From Chelonoidis abingdonii (taxonomy: Eukaryota > Chordata > Testudines > Testudinidae): a stretch of 64,000 nt of DNA. Positions 13,885-26,475 of the stretch are shown here, piece by piece; the stretch's first letter is position 1; each line of letters begins with the position of its first letter. The stretch covers positions 61,466,864-61,530,863 of the forward strand of contig NC_133777.1 in assembly GCF_003597395.2 (NCBI RefSeq). Reading direction: 5' to 3'. Both the position numbers and the translations under genes were made by a program. The notes beneath the pieces were generated by a model. That model did no database searches, had not been told where the DNA came from, and saw only the letters and a program-made list of their open reading frames with translations.

Positions 13885-14640
13885 GCTGGTGATCACTCAT
13901 AAAGTTTAAGGCCAGAAGGGACAATCAGATGATGTGGTTCAACTTCCTATATATCACAGACCTCCAGCATTCGCACATTAAACCCAACCAGCAAAATAAG
14001 CCCAAAGGAGAGTAGACTATTACGTGCCACAGACAGAGATGAGGGAAAACTGAGGTGCACGGCTGCCTGTGGCCCCTGCAATGGAAGGGAAATGAAGTGA
14101 AATGGATATCCTGGCAACTGACCCTCACTCACCCATTGCAGAGGAAGGCAACCCCTCCTTCAAAGTCACTGCCAGTTGGACCTGGCAGAAAATTCCTTCC
14201 TGGGCCTCACTCAGGGCAAGCAGTTAGACCTTGAGCATGTGAGCGAGAATCAGCCGGCCAAGTACCTGGTGTCATCTTGGAGCACTGTCCCTTCCCCATC
14301 CTGTGTTTGATCCCTAGCCATGGCCATCTCTGATGCTTCAGAGAAAAGAGACTATCCCCTCCAGGATACATAACGGGGAGCCCCTGCCTGACCCCTGCAG
14401 GGGGCTTGCTGATGCCCTGAAGCATGAACTTTCAGGAACATAAGACACACTGAAAGTGAGCTCCACCCCCCCATCACAAGCAACCCCATCATCCAATTGC
14501 ACCTACAAGTTTCTCCAGCTCTCTCTGAAAGCTAATTAAGCTGTTTGCTCCCACAACTCTTAATGGGAGGCTATTCCAAAACCATACCGCTCTTTTGGCT
14601 GGAAACCTTGTAATTTCCAGTGCAGCATTTCTACCATATA
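13885..14640. repeat. CR1-related repeat, decayed
   Basis: The left part contains aaggccagaagggacaatca followed by cttcctatatatcacagacc, and the right part contains cttaatgggaggctattcca. These resemble blocks of a CR1-family untranslated region seen widely in reptile genomes (gaccatcagatcat..., ...atcacaggcc). No RT frame is preserved. The middle (14130-14440) is less certain and could be a separate insertion. Orientation is not assigned. Confidence 0.45.
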
Positions 14641-14837
14641 ACTCATAACACCATCTTCCCTGCAAGGAGACCAGAAGGTGCCTTCTCTTTAGCCAGTTCT
14701 TTAGCTACCTTGCAATTCTTGTAGTGATCTGCAGACATTGATGATAATGATTTCAGAAGGACTATGCATGTGAGTAAGCAGTTTCCCACACGAGTAAAGG
14801 TTGAACACCTAGCTTTGTCAGTGTGTATGCATAACTT

Positions 14838-14925
14838 TAGGGTCAGAGCTTCAGCTAATGTAAATGAACTTAGCTGCACTGACTTGCTGACGTATACTAG
14901 CTGAGAACCTGGCCCATAGGGTAAT
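14838..14925. repeat. decayed foldback repeat (cagctggtgtaaat family)
   Basis: It contains tcagagcttcagctaatgta, then a gctgcactga stretch, then gagaacctggcccatagggt. It aligns by eye with 23825-23902, which has gcagagcctcagctggtgta and aatctggcccatgg. The two are old copies of one short dispersed repeat. Confidence 0.5.
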
Positions 14926-15326
14926 CTCACACACTTGAGTGTATACAACTCATTGCATTGTTTGCCTAGGTAGATATGTATGTACCATAGAATCTATTAT
15001 TCACCCGGGGTTTACTTATTGTTGAGATTGAATTTTTATTACCATTGCATTAACATGGCTTATATTAACATGGGCAGACTGCCAGCATTACTGGAATGCA
15101 TGGAACAGTGCTTTACTCTGAGTAGTCAAACTGAGTAGTCAAACTGAAATCAGTTGGACCGTTTGGCATGTAAGATATTTACTGTGAAGTGCCGCCTCAA
15201 GACCATAATTATTAAAACTTCATAATATGTTTTGACAGTTATAATTGGCATCAATAGCAAAATATTCATTTAAAATGTTAAAATCATCTTTGCTACATTT
15301 CCAGCCCCAATGAACAAGTCACTTAC

Positions 15327-15474
15327 TTTGAGACGTCTGAGTTGCTATAAATTTCTTTATCAAGGCATCAGTAGTTTGTGTATAAAGGCTAAGAGCATAT
15401 CTCAGAGACTGTAGATCTGGGCTTTTCTCCAAGAAATTCTTTTTCAGCCCATTTCCTCCAGCATGAAAGTATTG
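15327..15474 (-). CDS. UNC13C: UNC13-family coding exon, MHD2 / end of MUN domain (sixth)
   Basis: This is a 148-base exon, phase 0 at its start, with one base left over. The acceptor is cttttttag and the donor a strong gtaagt. It encodes [20 protein letters not shown], then [20 protein letters not shown], then [43 protein letters not shown] is near-invariant in Munc13 proteins and marks Munc13 homology domain 2, just ahead of the linker to the C2C domain that contributes to membrane bridging. The next exon should begin the C2C linker. I looked for it in 1-15326 on the minus strand and did not find it, so the following intron is probably over 15 kb. Confidence 0.96.
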
Positions 15475-16029
15475 CTAAAAAAGAAAAACATAGGTAAGGC
15501 ATTGAGAGAAGTAAATTATCTGATAAAAATCTCCAGGTAAGACCTGATGTTTATATAGCAATATCTAGAATAAAACTGATTAATGCAGTGCTTAAAATTT
15601 ACAATTTGTATCTTTGAGGATAGTTGTTATTGTCCACATTACAGTTTTTGTGTGGTTCTCCCCTCCCCAAAAAAACACTTAAGTGTTATTTTAATCCCTC
15701 TTAAAATGTATATAACTCAAAAATAGTTAAATGTGTGGGTTTTTTTCTGTTCGTGAAGTTACAGCCATCTCAAAACTAGGGTTTACAGTGCAACTACAGA
15801 AACAAATCTCTTTTGACAGCATGCTTGATGTGGTAGAAATCTGTCCAAGTGTAGTACTACGACACTGTTTGGCAGAAAGGCATAATTCATGGTGGGAATC
15901 TTTGGATTGGATATGGTGACAAATTTAGAGACTAGCTAGAGGTTCAGTGAGGGATTAGGACTGCTTTCTAGTCTTCCAGTCTTATTCTACTCTGTAAAAT
16001 TGGCATTGTGAGTTTCCATGGTTATTGTT

Positions 16030-17625
16030 TCTATACCAAAAATTCCAGACAAAGATGGACTACAAGTTGTCAGTAACAGTATCCCCAAAAATGTCACGGC
16101 AAACCTGGTGGCTGAACTTTGTGACTTTGTTCTCACCCACAACTATTTCAGATCTGGGCACAATTGATACCTTCAAGACAGCAGCAATGCTATGGGTACC
16201 TGCATGGCCCCATAGTATGCCAAAATATTTATGGCTGATTTAGAACAACACTTCCTCAGCTCTCGTTCCCTAGTGCCCCTCCTCTACTTGCGCTACACTG
16301 ATGACATCTTCATCATATGGACCCATGGGAAGGAGGCCCTTGAGGAATTCCACCAGGATTTCAACAATTTCCACCCCACCATCAACCTCAGCCTAGACCA
16401 GTCCTCACAAGAGATCCACTTCCTGGACACTACAATGCAAATAAGCAACGGACACATAACCACCACCCTATACCAGAAACCTACTGACCGCTATACTTAC
16501 CTACATGCCTCCAGCTTTCACCCAGACCACATCACATGATCCATTGTTTATAGCCAAGCCCTAAGATACAATCGCATTTGCTCCAATCCCTCAGACAGAG
16601 ATAATCATCTACAGGATCTTTATCAAGCGTTCTTATAACTACAGTACCCACTGGGGAAGTGAAAAAACAGATTGACAGCACCAGAAAGGTACCCAGAAGT
16701 CACCTACTACAGGACAGGCCCAACAAAGAAAGTAACAGAACACCACTAGCTGTCACCTTCAGCCCCCAATTAAAACCTCTCCAGCGCATCATCAAAGACC
16801 TACAACCTATCCTGATGGATGATCCCTCACTCTCACAGACCTTGGAAGACAAGCAAGTCCTCACTTACAGAAGCCCCCTAACCTGAAGCAAATACTCACC
16901 AGCAACTACATACCACACAACAAAAACACTAACCCAGAAACCTATCCCTGCAACAAACCCTGTTGCCAACTCTGTCCACATATCTATTCAATGGACACCA
17001 TCATATGACCTAACCACATCAGCCCCACCACCAGGGGCTCATTCACCTGCACATCTACCAATGTGATACATGCCATCATGTGCCAGTAATGCCCCTCTGC
17101 CATGTACATTGGCCAAACTGGACAGTCTCTACACAAAAGAATAAATGGACACAAATCAGACATCAATAACTGTAACATTCAAAAACCAGTAGGAAAGCAC
17201 TTCAGTCTCCCCGGACACTCAATAATAGACCTAAAAGTGGTCATTCTTCAACAAACAAAATCTTCAAAAATATACTTCAAAGAGAAACTGCGGAACTGGA
17301 ATTAATTTGCAAACTGGACACCATCAAGTTAGGCCTGAATAAAACTGGGAGTGGCTGGGTCACTACAAAAAGTAATTTTCCCTCTGTTAATACTCACACC
17401 TTCTTGTCAACTGTTGGGAATAGGCTACATCCACCCTATCTGAATTGGCCTCATTAGCACTGACTCCCCACTTGGTAAGGTAACTCCCATCTTTTCATGT
17501 GCTCTATTTTTATACCTGCTTACTGCATTTTCCACTCCATGCCTATGATCAAGTGGGTTTTAGTCCACAGAAGCTTATGCCCAAATAAATTTGATATCCT
17601 CTAGGGTGCCACAAGGACTCCTAGT
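16030..17625 (+). mobile_element. Penelope-like retroelement, 5'-truncated, with GIY-YIG endonuclease remnant
   Basis: This is the reverse transcriptase and 3' part of a Penelope-like element. Frame pieces in order: NVTANLVAELCDFVL-type sequence near 16090 (frameshifted); MADLEQHFLSSRSLVPL at 16231, running into LRYTDDIFIIW with the catalytic YTDD; FLDTTMQISNGHITTTLYQK; and PLQRIIKDLQPIL near 16780. A Cys/His-rich stretch near 16950 (CNKPCCQLCPH) follows. Then comes the GIY-YIG nuclease start AMYIGQTGQSLHKRINGHKS at 17100, with a TAA interrupting the preceding CQQCPSA-type block at about 17082. The 3' tail ends with gaagcttatgcc, then aaataaattt, then gccacaaggactcct (to about 17625), a block shared with the copy at 48801-50228. 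Several stops and frameshifts make it inactive. The GIY-YIG domain supports the Neptune-like group rather than an endonuclease-less PLE. Confidence 0.88.
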
Positions 17626-17639
17626 TGTTTTTCTTTCTT

Positions 17640-18223
17640 AGGGCTAGATTGTGACCCGCCCTAATGTGGCCATGCCGGGAAGTAAAACCGCACTCCCATG
17701 TACAGTGGTAGGGCTATTCATTACATCTGGGGTATGGAAAGAGGGAATGGTGGGAGGAGGGAATGAGCACAGTATAAATTCCCCCTGAAGTTTAGTAAGC
17801 TGCATCCCAAAAAAGAGGAACTAACTTACTATCACTTCCAGCTCAAAAGATAGGGACAGAGGATGAATTGCGACGTTGAGTCACAGTTCCTTTCTGATTC
17901 TCCTCCTGGAGTGGTGCAACTTTGTGCCACCTCTATGCAGGGCTGTGCCTAAAGGTTCAATCTTAAACCACTATGAGTCTATATCAAAAATATCATTTGC
18001 AAGTAAAAAGATTTTCTTTCCTAATTGCCATCCTTGCTTTAATTCCAAAAAGCCGGGGCTTGAAAACTGAAGGAGGATTCTCTCCCGGTTGCACATATCA
18101 CCAATACTGAAAGCCCTCTGTGATACCTCTGCTAATCATTCTCATCCCCAGGGGTTCTTCTGATAGCTTCACAAAGGTTGGAGTGGGCGGGTCATAAGGG
18201 GCCTGCAAGGTAAGACATGACTG
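17640..18223. other. intronic sequence, nothing recognised
   Basis: No exon or repeat was recognised between the Penelope-like element and the MITE at 18232. Confidence 0.4.
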
Positions 18224-18231
18224 TTCTAGAG

Positions 18232-18574
18232 CAGTGGCTTCCAACCTTTATAGATTACTGTACGCCTTTCAGGAGTCTGATTTGTCTTGCGTACTCCCAG
18301 GTTTAATCTCACTTAAAAATGACTTGCTTACAAAATCAGACAAAAATACAAAAGTCTCGCAGCACACTATTACTGAAATATTGCTTACTTTCTCGTTTAT
18401 ACCATATAATAAAATTCATCAACTGGAATATAAATATTTCAGTATATAGAGTAGTATAAAGTAGGCATTGTATGAAATTTTAATTTGTACTGACTTCCCC
18501 AGTGCTTACGAAGCCTCTTGTAAAACTAAGCAAATACCTAGTGAGTTAATGTACCCCCTGGTTGAGAACCACTT
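18232..18574. mobile_element. hAT-type MITE (343 bp) with 8-bp TSD
   Basis: It starts CAGTGGCTTCCAACC and ends GGTTGAGAACCACTT, an imperfect terminal inverted repeat (the last base would be G in the consensus). The flanking duplication ttctagag lies at 18224-18231 and 18575-18582 and is perfect. The interior is AT-rich and non-coding. Confidence 0.88.
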
Positions 18575-18582
18575 TTCTAGAG

Positions 18583-21500
18583 GTGAAGAAGGCCACCAAA
18601 CAAGGAGCAGCCTCCTAAGTGTAACCCAGGACAATGATTTGCAGAGTAAAGGAAAGTTAGACTGAGGGTGGTTTCCATCATCATCCATGGAGAAGAGATG
18701 TAAATGCTGTACAACGTCAACACCAATTTGCAGAAGCTTGTTGCATTCCTTCAAGTTCTAGGAATCAAGGTCCACGTAGATAATTCTCTCTCACGCAACA
18801 GTTAATTAGAAGGAAAACAAAGAAGAAACAAGTGTTTAGGAGGATATTGGGGCTACCTGAAGGCAGCTTGAGACAACATGCGCCCTATTGGATATAGATC
18901 TAGAGTTAGCCAACAGAGAATACATCCTCTCTACATCCGGGCGGTAGCGTTGGTTGAGGGATACAACTCATTGCTGTGTTCTAGTTTATATGGCTCAGCA
19001 AAATCTGTAGTAACTATCTGTGGCAAAATAGATATGCAAACAGCAGCATGTTGGCTACCACTTCATCCACACATCTGCTGACACTTAAGGTCAATGGAAA
19101 AGTTGCTTTATATGTGCTTTAATCATCTAAGCTCCTTTTTACAACAGGGCAGTAGTTTCAAGTTAGCGTTGCAGGTGAAGTTTGGCAATTACTCAGAAAA
19201 GTTTCTTGCTGAGACCAAAAAGCAGAGGCTTGCTTGTACTTGGCCATGTTCAAAGGATCAACATGAAAGGACACAGCTGGAGCTACATGTATCATTCCAC
19301 GATGAACGTGGGAGTAAACAGAAGAGTGGAGTAGCCAGGGGCCCTGGCTGGCAATTCTCACAGATGGTCTCTGGGAATAACAGGCTTGGTTTCCTTGTAA
19401 TTTGTTTCATGGAATAGTGTGGGACTATCTACCTTATGAATCTGCTTTAAAGTCAACTGGCACCACACATTTCACTAACAGCTGTACACCCACGCTGTAC
19501 CCAACAGCAATGGAGTAATGCTGCCTCCATTACCCTAATTTTCTCAAGAATTCAATGGAAGTGTGTAATTGTGTGAATTCCCAATGAATTAGTTAGTGGC
19601 ACACTTCTCAACTTCCCTTGTCTGGGATGTTTTAAAGTGTATGCATGTTTCCATTACACTTTTAATCAATTTATCAATGAGCCCTAAAAATTGCTAATGA
19701 TATTTCTTCATACCAAAATCACCGACTCTTCTTATCCTAATTGCTAAAGCACAGTACTGAAACTTAAAGTAAAAAGCAAACAGAAGCATTCCTAGAAAGA
19801 ACCCTAGCCCAGGCCTGTGATTCTGAACATGCATTTTTGCCTGTAAATGCTAGGTGTGCATTTAGAAAGCAGTCATACAACAAAATGTAGCAAAGTAGCC
19901 AATATATGGGACATCTTTTTCCTAGATCTTTACAAGAAAAATCACCAACTTTCCCTTTCAAAAAGTATATTAATCACAGAAAGAGGAGCGAGCAAGAAGA
20001 GGGCTACAAGAGATATTATAAAAAACAATTCACAGGGTACTGGAATGGAAATTCACATACAGGAAAAGAGATCTGTTGTAAAACTGCAGTTCGAGAAAAG
20101 TTATTTGGGGGTGGTGGGAAGGCGAAGGAGAACAAAACTTGGGAAAACTGAGTCATGGGAGAAAAGGGATGATAAAGGTAGCACTGGAGACAATCATTTA
20201 TAAAAAGGTTTTAGATAGAAGATGTGTTGGGAAATAGATATACAGTTGTTGCACTTAAAATGATTCATCCCTTTGGAAAGCAATTCCAGGATAGAGGGCT
20301 TTCCTGGCCACCTCTTACCTCAGCTGCAGGAAGCAGTTTTGTGTAGGGGGCCACAACAATGGTTATACTCCCTCTGAGAATCCCTTTATGCAGGGCTAAT
20401 CCTCCAAGGACTGGCTATGCTAACTTTAGGACAGCTTTGTTGCATTGGAGTAGCACAAAGCTATCCGATCACAACAAAAGAACCAGTCTCTCAACTAATG
20501 AAGACTCACAGCACCCATGTGTAAAGTGTAAAAACCCTGCTTTACAGAGGCATAAACTGGCAGTGAAAGGTTACAAGATTTGTCTTAGTTGACACAACAA
20601 GCCAGGGGAACAACTGAGACAATAACTTAGAATTTGACTCCCAGAACAGTCTCCTGGCTTTGGGAGGTACAGCAGTTATTTTTTACCTGCTGCAGACTTT
20701 ACAGAAGTCCTATTCTGGGATCTAAACTCCTCCTAAATTGCAGTTGCTGTTTAGCTTTCCATTTTTATAGGAAAGAAAGTTGATTTGAAATGAAGTGAGG
20801 TTTCATATTGACATAGAATCCAGAGTACATTCTGATTAAACTGATCACCACTAAATGCCCTCAAAAAACCCCACAAACATGAATAAATCTTGTCTGATAG
20901 TGTTTAAGCATGGTAGATTGCCTACATTTTTTATATTGCTTGGGAGTACGAAAAGCTAGAGCAGAATAAGGTTTAGCAGTGAATAGATTTTCCAACCTGG
21001 TTCCAATGGCTTATTGAAACTGATTTTCTTATAATATTCCCACGGTAGGCATTTAAAAATGTCTCTCTCTATGCTACATTATTTTTAGAGACAGTAAATG
21101 ATATGGTGCTAAAACAATCTGGAGCTAGCCATCAGTCTCTGCTGGGGATGAACTGGCTCATATAAACCACAAGCTGTATGTCCAGCAAAGCATTTCCCCT
21201 GGCTGTCATGAACATCTGGAAATCAAGCCCATCTTTATTTCCATAACATAAGTGTTTGGAATGCAAACCTGATTCTCATTCTGTGTGAGGAAGGCATAAA
21301 TATGAATAATAAAGAACTATATAGTTTAATTGAGCCAGGAGAGTCATTTTTCCTAATACTAAACATATCTGTCAAGGTTGCTACGACAATACACTATATG
21401 GAGAGTGATAATATGCTATATTTAAGATAAATAGCCGTTTTTCAGTGTGATGCTCTTCCAAGTGTTAACACAAATATAATATATTAAATGATAATTGCAG

Positions 21501-22004
21501 GTTGTTTAGTGAATTCATTTTTTAGCTCTAAAAAGAATCAGTAATAAATGGGAGTGTGGGAACGGTCTGTATAAAAATACTCGTATTGGTTTTAAAGTTA
21601 TATAAATCCACACATGACAATATCAGCAAAACCCAACAAACATACGCAAACAGGAAAAAAACAATGAAAGCCAACGAATTGCTGGACTTCTATGCTAACA
21701 TCCTCTCCTCCCTCAAAATTGCATCAGCATTCTCATGTTTCCCTCACTTGCACTTGTTTGCCTTTCAATTAAGTATATATGCCCCCATGTCTCCTGAAAT
21801 TCTTTTTGTCATTCACGTTATAAATTAGGTGTCTTCATGAAGCAATTTCTGCCATGTCATGTTTAAAAGTGGGACACAGGAGCTTTTCTATCTTCTAATG
21901 ACAAATCTCTTGGCACAACCCCGAGGCAATTATATTCCATTTTGAAAAAGACTGTGATTCTGTTGACTGAGAAAAATCATGTCGCAAATACAGTTTTGAC
22001 TCAG
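18583..22004. other. intronic sequence, nothing recognised
   Basis: No exon with splice sites and no recognised element was seen. A 118-codon frame at 19847-20203 is Lys/Arg-rich and matches nothing I know. The segment near 20530-20660 faintly recalls a MIR-type SINE (tttacagaggcataaactg) but is too decayed to call. Confidence 0.4.
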
Positions 22005-22007
22005 TGG

Positions 22008-23234
22008 GGGTACGTCTACACTGCACGATTATTTCGAATTAGCTTAAACCGATATTACAAAACAGATCTAATAAAATCGGTTTAGCGCGTCCACAGTGGG
22101 ATCACGAAATCGATTGTTTGCGTCCATGGTCCAAAGCTCCATCATTTCAGGAGCGGTTGCAACTGTGGGGTGCTGTTCCTCAGCTTATCCCATAGTTCCC
22201 ACATTCGCGGGTGAGAGCACAGTGCCTGATGGGGGCAGAAACAAATTGCCCCGGTGGTGCTGGCGTACCAGCCTCACTCCCTTTGTTGAAGGCGCAGACA
22301 ACCCTTTTGAGCCTTTTTCCGGAGTGCATTGACCGCAAACGCCATAGCCACAGCAATCATGGACCCTGAAGAGATCTACAAAACGGTATCCTGACGTTGT
22401 CAAACACTCGTGTACTCTCGTCCAGGCAGCATTCAGTCACAGAGGGTGAGCATTTACTTTACCGTACTCAAGGAATTATTTATTTATTCGTCTTTCACGA
22501 TGGCTGGGGCGGGGAGAGACTGACGAGCTGCTTCCAGTGATACCACGCAAGACGAACCGTTGTATTAGCTACAGACATTGGGCGCCTCAGCCAAGAATGC
22601 AAATAGTTTCAGAGAGCGGCTGAGACTGGTAGCTGTAGTCCTCATTACCCCCTCCCTCCCTCCGATGAGCATCTGTTTGAGTCTCTGGCTTGCCTTTTTA
22701 CGGTTGTTCACGCACCGCTGTGTTCCTGGAGTTATTTTCAAACGCTTTGCATTTCCCATTTTTAATGGGAAGCTCTGATAAAACAGGTTATTTGTCTCAC
22801 ATACAGCGATCGAGATCTTAAGTACTCCCGTAAGTTCCAATGCAGGAGCTACTTTTTGCATTTGAAGCTGCATCGCCACCCGCTGCTGATCAGAGCTGGA
22901 CAGTGAAGAGTAGGAAATTCTTCTAAGCGTCTCGGTGCTGTTTCCTGTTTGACCGGCACTCCGCTCCGAGTTCGGATTGCGGACGCAGACGGTGCGATGG
23001 TGCACTGTGGGTACCTCTAGGAGGCCGAATAATGTCGATTTCTGTCCAGACGAACCCTAATCCGAGTTTTCACTTGTCGAAGTTTGCGCTACTCCTCTCG
23101 TCTGGGAGGAGTTCCAAAATCGATTTAAGGAGCCGTTTAACTCGATATTAATGACGACGTCGTGTGAACGGGTACAGCGTTAAATCGGTATATCGGCCAT
23201 TATACCGATTTAAAGTCGCAGTGTAGACCTGGCC
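22008..23234. mobile_element. non-autonomous TIR DNA transposon, copy 1 (1227 bp), 3-bp TSD
   Basis: The left end is GGGTACGTCTACACTGC and the right end reads GCAGTGTAGACCTGGCC, an inverted repeat of 17 bases with three mismatches. The flanks show a 3-bp duplication tgg at 22005-22007 and 23235-23237. The outer about 130 bases on each side are almost identical to the copy at 57207-58298. The interior aligns with that copy but with many one- and two-base length differences. It is CpG-rich. The 146-codon minus frame at 22565-23005 has no counterpart in the same frame in the other copy and looks non-coding. A 3-bp TSD and these ends are compatible with the PIF/Harbinger superfamily, but TGG is not the usual TWA target, so the superfamily is tentative. 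Confidence 0.88.
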
Positions 23235-23237
23235 TGG

Positions 23238-24799
23238 GTAACTTATGGTGCCATGCCAGTTCAGTAACATCTGACAAATGATCATGCAACAAGACCATTA
23301 TTTTACTCCAGCTTATGAAATAAGCTTGCAATGATCAGAATACTGGATTAATACTTCTTAACTTTTGGTAGTTACTGCAAGTTCCATTAAATTCGCAGGA
23401 CATTGGAGCAGAATTCATACAAGTGGAAGAATTCCACAGGTTCTGCCAATTTATTATAGGTCCCAGGATCTTTGAAATGTCATTCATGACTTTCATCAAG
23501 TGAGCTAAGGGTACCACTGGGTTACTTAGCATTAAAATGATATTATCCTCTTGGCCTTTTGTAGTACTCCTCTTGCTACAACGCTAGAACTCTCCAAATA
23601 TTTTGTGATTGCTTCCACAAGAGGTTCCAAATCCATTATAAACAATATAGATGACAATGGGCAGCATTGTCTGGCACCTCTTCCATGTGCAAAGAGGTGA
23701 GACGTTACTTTGTTAACAAGACAAATACACTGGTCCTGAATATCTCTTCTTCATTAAACCATGTAGTATATAAAATAGATATAGCCAGTCCATCCTCCTA
23801 CAGGTCTTCTCTGCATTCAGAGATTTAGGGCAGAGCCTCAGCTGGTGTAAATGGACTTCAGTGGAGCTTGACAACCTGCACCATTGAAAATCTGGCCCAT
23901 GGTGACAATAGGGAGGTGTGAGTCATGAGTGCTCTGTGCTATATATAATAAAGTCCGAATGTTTCAAGTAACTTCCTTCCTTTCACAAACCTACCAAGGA
24001 GGATTGCATAAAAGTGGCTAATGTCATCTCTGCACTAAGATCATGGTACAGCTATTTACTTCTGCATTTAAAAGTGATGTAAGTTATCGTTGATAGTTCA
24101 GACATGCTAGTACATTCCTAGACCATTAAGAAAATCACAGCTCTGTTGAGATGAGGTGTGCCACCTTTTCTCAGCTTCTAAGAAAACAAACTTCACTATC
24201 AAGGCTAACAGCTCTCAAACGATCCTCCGCTAGGGATTCAGCTGTGTTTAAGTGCTTTTTCACATTGTCCCACTTTATATCTAGTAATATCTGAATACTG
24301 GGCTTGGTTAAAGACACACAAGAGAATGATACAATGGATAAGATTCTGTGTTGTGCCTCTTAGTACTCGCAGCCCAGGTGGAAAGGTGGCTTTCAGGCAG
24401 CGTTGTGCCCTCCCAATCTTTGGCTGTTCACAGGGCTGGTGTAATTTAGACTGGACCCAGGGCCTGTCTAAGTTAGAGCTGCCTTCCCGTGCAGAGTCAC
24501 CAAGAATCTCCATATCATGCTGTTCCTTCTTACCCCCAAGCACACTCCCTACAACAGTGCTTGTGAAGGGGTCCTTAAAGGCAGCCTTACTTCTGTCTTG
24601 TGCAGTGCCCGCTGTAACACAAGGAACCTACAGGCCTGTATCCTTAGCTAAAGCAAGTTAGCATGAGTGTTGGCATATTTAAATAGCTTTCCGGCTACCC
24701 TTTAGATTTTAGGGAACTGAATGTGCTTACCAACAATTTTTGGGATCTGCCAGTAACCACAAGGTACACTGCAAGGACAAGGAAGTAACAATTCAGGCC
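23238..24799. other. intronic sequence with one small repeat
   Basis: The only recognised item is the short foldback-family scrap at 23825-23902 (gcagagcctcagctggtgta). No exon was seen. Confidence 0.4.
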
Positions 24800-25500
24800 A
24801 AAGGTAACAGGTTTCGAGAATGAGATAATTGGCATTAATATGAGTGGAATGCTATTGATATGTACGAATATGCTAGCCTGTAGAGAAAGTGTATCCTAAG
24901 ATTCTGTGGGTGATAAAATTAAATTTGGGCATGGAAGATTGGGCATGAGATGAATATTCAGGAGAGTGCCAAGACCACACAGGAGGGCAACTCCACCATA
25001 TGGGGGGAGTGCTCTTTCTAACTAATTCCCTTTTGCTCTTTTTGTCTAGCTTTTAGCTTAGCTTTTTCAGTGTAATTTAACCCCTCAACATTTGACCCTT
25101 CTCTCCACCATCAATCTAGGGCAGTGAGGAACCTGCCCATCAGACTCCTTTGGCATGCCAGAGATGAGGCTGGTCTCATCACCAGGTCCCCAAGGAAGGG
25201 TGTGAGTATGCCAGTCCAAGTAGCTTTTGTAAGGAATGATACTGCAGGTACCCCCTGAACTGTATTATTTCTTTTGGTTTTGTGGTTTGGAGCTTTGATA
25301 ACTTTTCCCTTTATTTTAATAAAACTCTCTAAACCTTGGCTTTGTCATCTGCCTAACTGTTCTTGCCGAGGGTCCTTGCAAAATATTGAACTCTCTACAT
25401 TTAATTCTGTGTAGCCTGATACCAGGACAAGAACCTGATTATCTTTTGGTCAGATCATTGGCGAGTCTGTAATAATATACAGCCCTCTAAAAATCAGGTT
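24800..25500 (+). repeat. possible LTR remnant
   Basis: The segment holds a polyadenylation-like attttaataaaactctctaa (about 25314) followed by a short GT-containing stretch, as in the R-U5 part of many LTRs. Boundaries, TSD and any internal coding region are not visible. It could instead be unique intron. Confidence 0.3.
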
Positions 25501-25612
25501 AACAGTCAAGAGTATTGCATATGAATGTGGAAGATCACTTAGGGCATTGGTAAGTTATCGATATTCTCTTTTTAAAAACTGGAATTGAATAATTAATTTT
25601 CATGCAGTAGAA

Positions 25613-25853
25613 CAGTGTTTCCCAAACTTGGGATGCTGTTTGTGTAGAGAAAGCCCCCGGCAGGCCGGGCCAGTTTGTTTACCTGCTGTGTCCGTAGGTT
25701 CAGCCGATTGCAGCTCCCACTGGCTGCGGTTCGTCACTCCAGGCTGAGGGAGCCGCGATCAGCCAAACCTGCGGATATGGCAGGTAAACAAACTGGCCCG
25801 GCCCACCAGGGTGCTTCCCTGGTGAGCTGTGTGCCAGAGGTTGCTGATCCCTG
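25613..25853. mobile_element. foldback hAT-type MITE (241 bp), no clear TSD
   Basis: It starts CAGTGTTTCCCAAACTT and ends GGTTGCTGATCCCTG. The central arms are strongly inverted: ggccgggccagtttgtttac near 25663 pairs with gtaaacaaactggcccggcc near 25784, and cagctcccactggctgcgg sits near the loop. The 8 bases on each side (cagtagaa and atacagac) do not match. The two termini are of different hAT types, suggesting a recombinant or a deleted end. Confidence 0.75.
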
Positions 25854-26081
25854 ATACAGACAGACAGAAATACCATCAAGTTGAGTGTAAGGCCTTGGTT
25901 TGCTTGGCTAACAAGATTTTTGTGATGCAAGGCAGCAAATATACACATAGAGGTCAGATCTGTTGAGGAAGACACTGCCATTTTACAGAGAATCATCTCT
26001 TTTCTGACCACAACCACATTTTAATCCAGCAGTTAACTCAGTTACACTAATATTTACCTGTTTGTAAAATAAAGATAACAA

Positions 26082-26467
26082 CAGGGGTGAAAGTAAGTTG
26101 GTAGGGCTGGTATGGTGTACCGATAAGAAGTGGCTGCCGGTACCAGCCCGCACGCAGCCGATGTTAAAGTGCCTCCGCGGCAATGCTTTAACATCATTGC
26201 CCCTTTTGCCCCTCTCTGGGCCACCAATGGGGGAGCGGAAGGGGGAGGGGAGGGAAGGGGCAGCTGCCCCGTGGCTCCCAGCCACTGCTGCTACTATGGT
26301 GGCAGCGGTTGGAGCCCCAGGCCCTTTAAATCCCCATTGCAGCCCAGGGCTGCACGGATGGGCTGGCTAGGGTAGACTGACCCCAGCCCCACCCCTTCTG
26401 CCCAAGGATCCGCCCCCCAGAGCAGGACCACCGTACCAGTAAGTGCTTAATGTTACTTTTACCTCTG
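26082..26467. mobile_element. hAT-type MITE (386 bp) with perfect 8-bp TSD
   Basis: It starts CAGGGGTGAAAGTAA and ends TTACTTTTACCTCTG, a good inverted repeat. The flanking duplication gataacaa lies at 26074-26081 and 26468-26475 and is exact. The interior is GC-rich with a purine run gagcggaagggggaggggag near 26232. The four open frames that overlap it on both strands are by-products of its GC content. Confidence 0.92.
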
Positions 26468-26475
26468 GATAACAA

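Noticed and set aside
1..15326. Search for the next UNC13 exon (linker to the C-terminal C2 domain).
   Set aside because: No stretch on the minus strand combined splice sites with C2C-like content, so none is reported.
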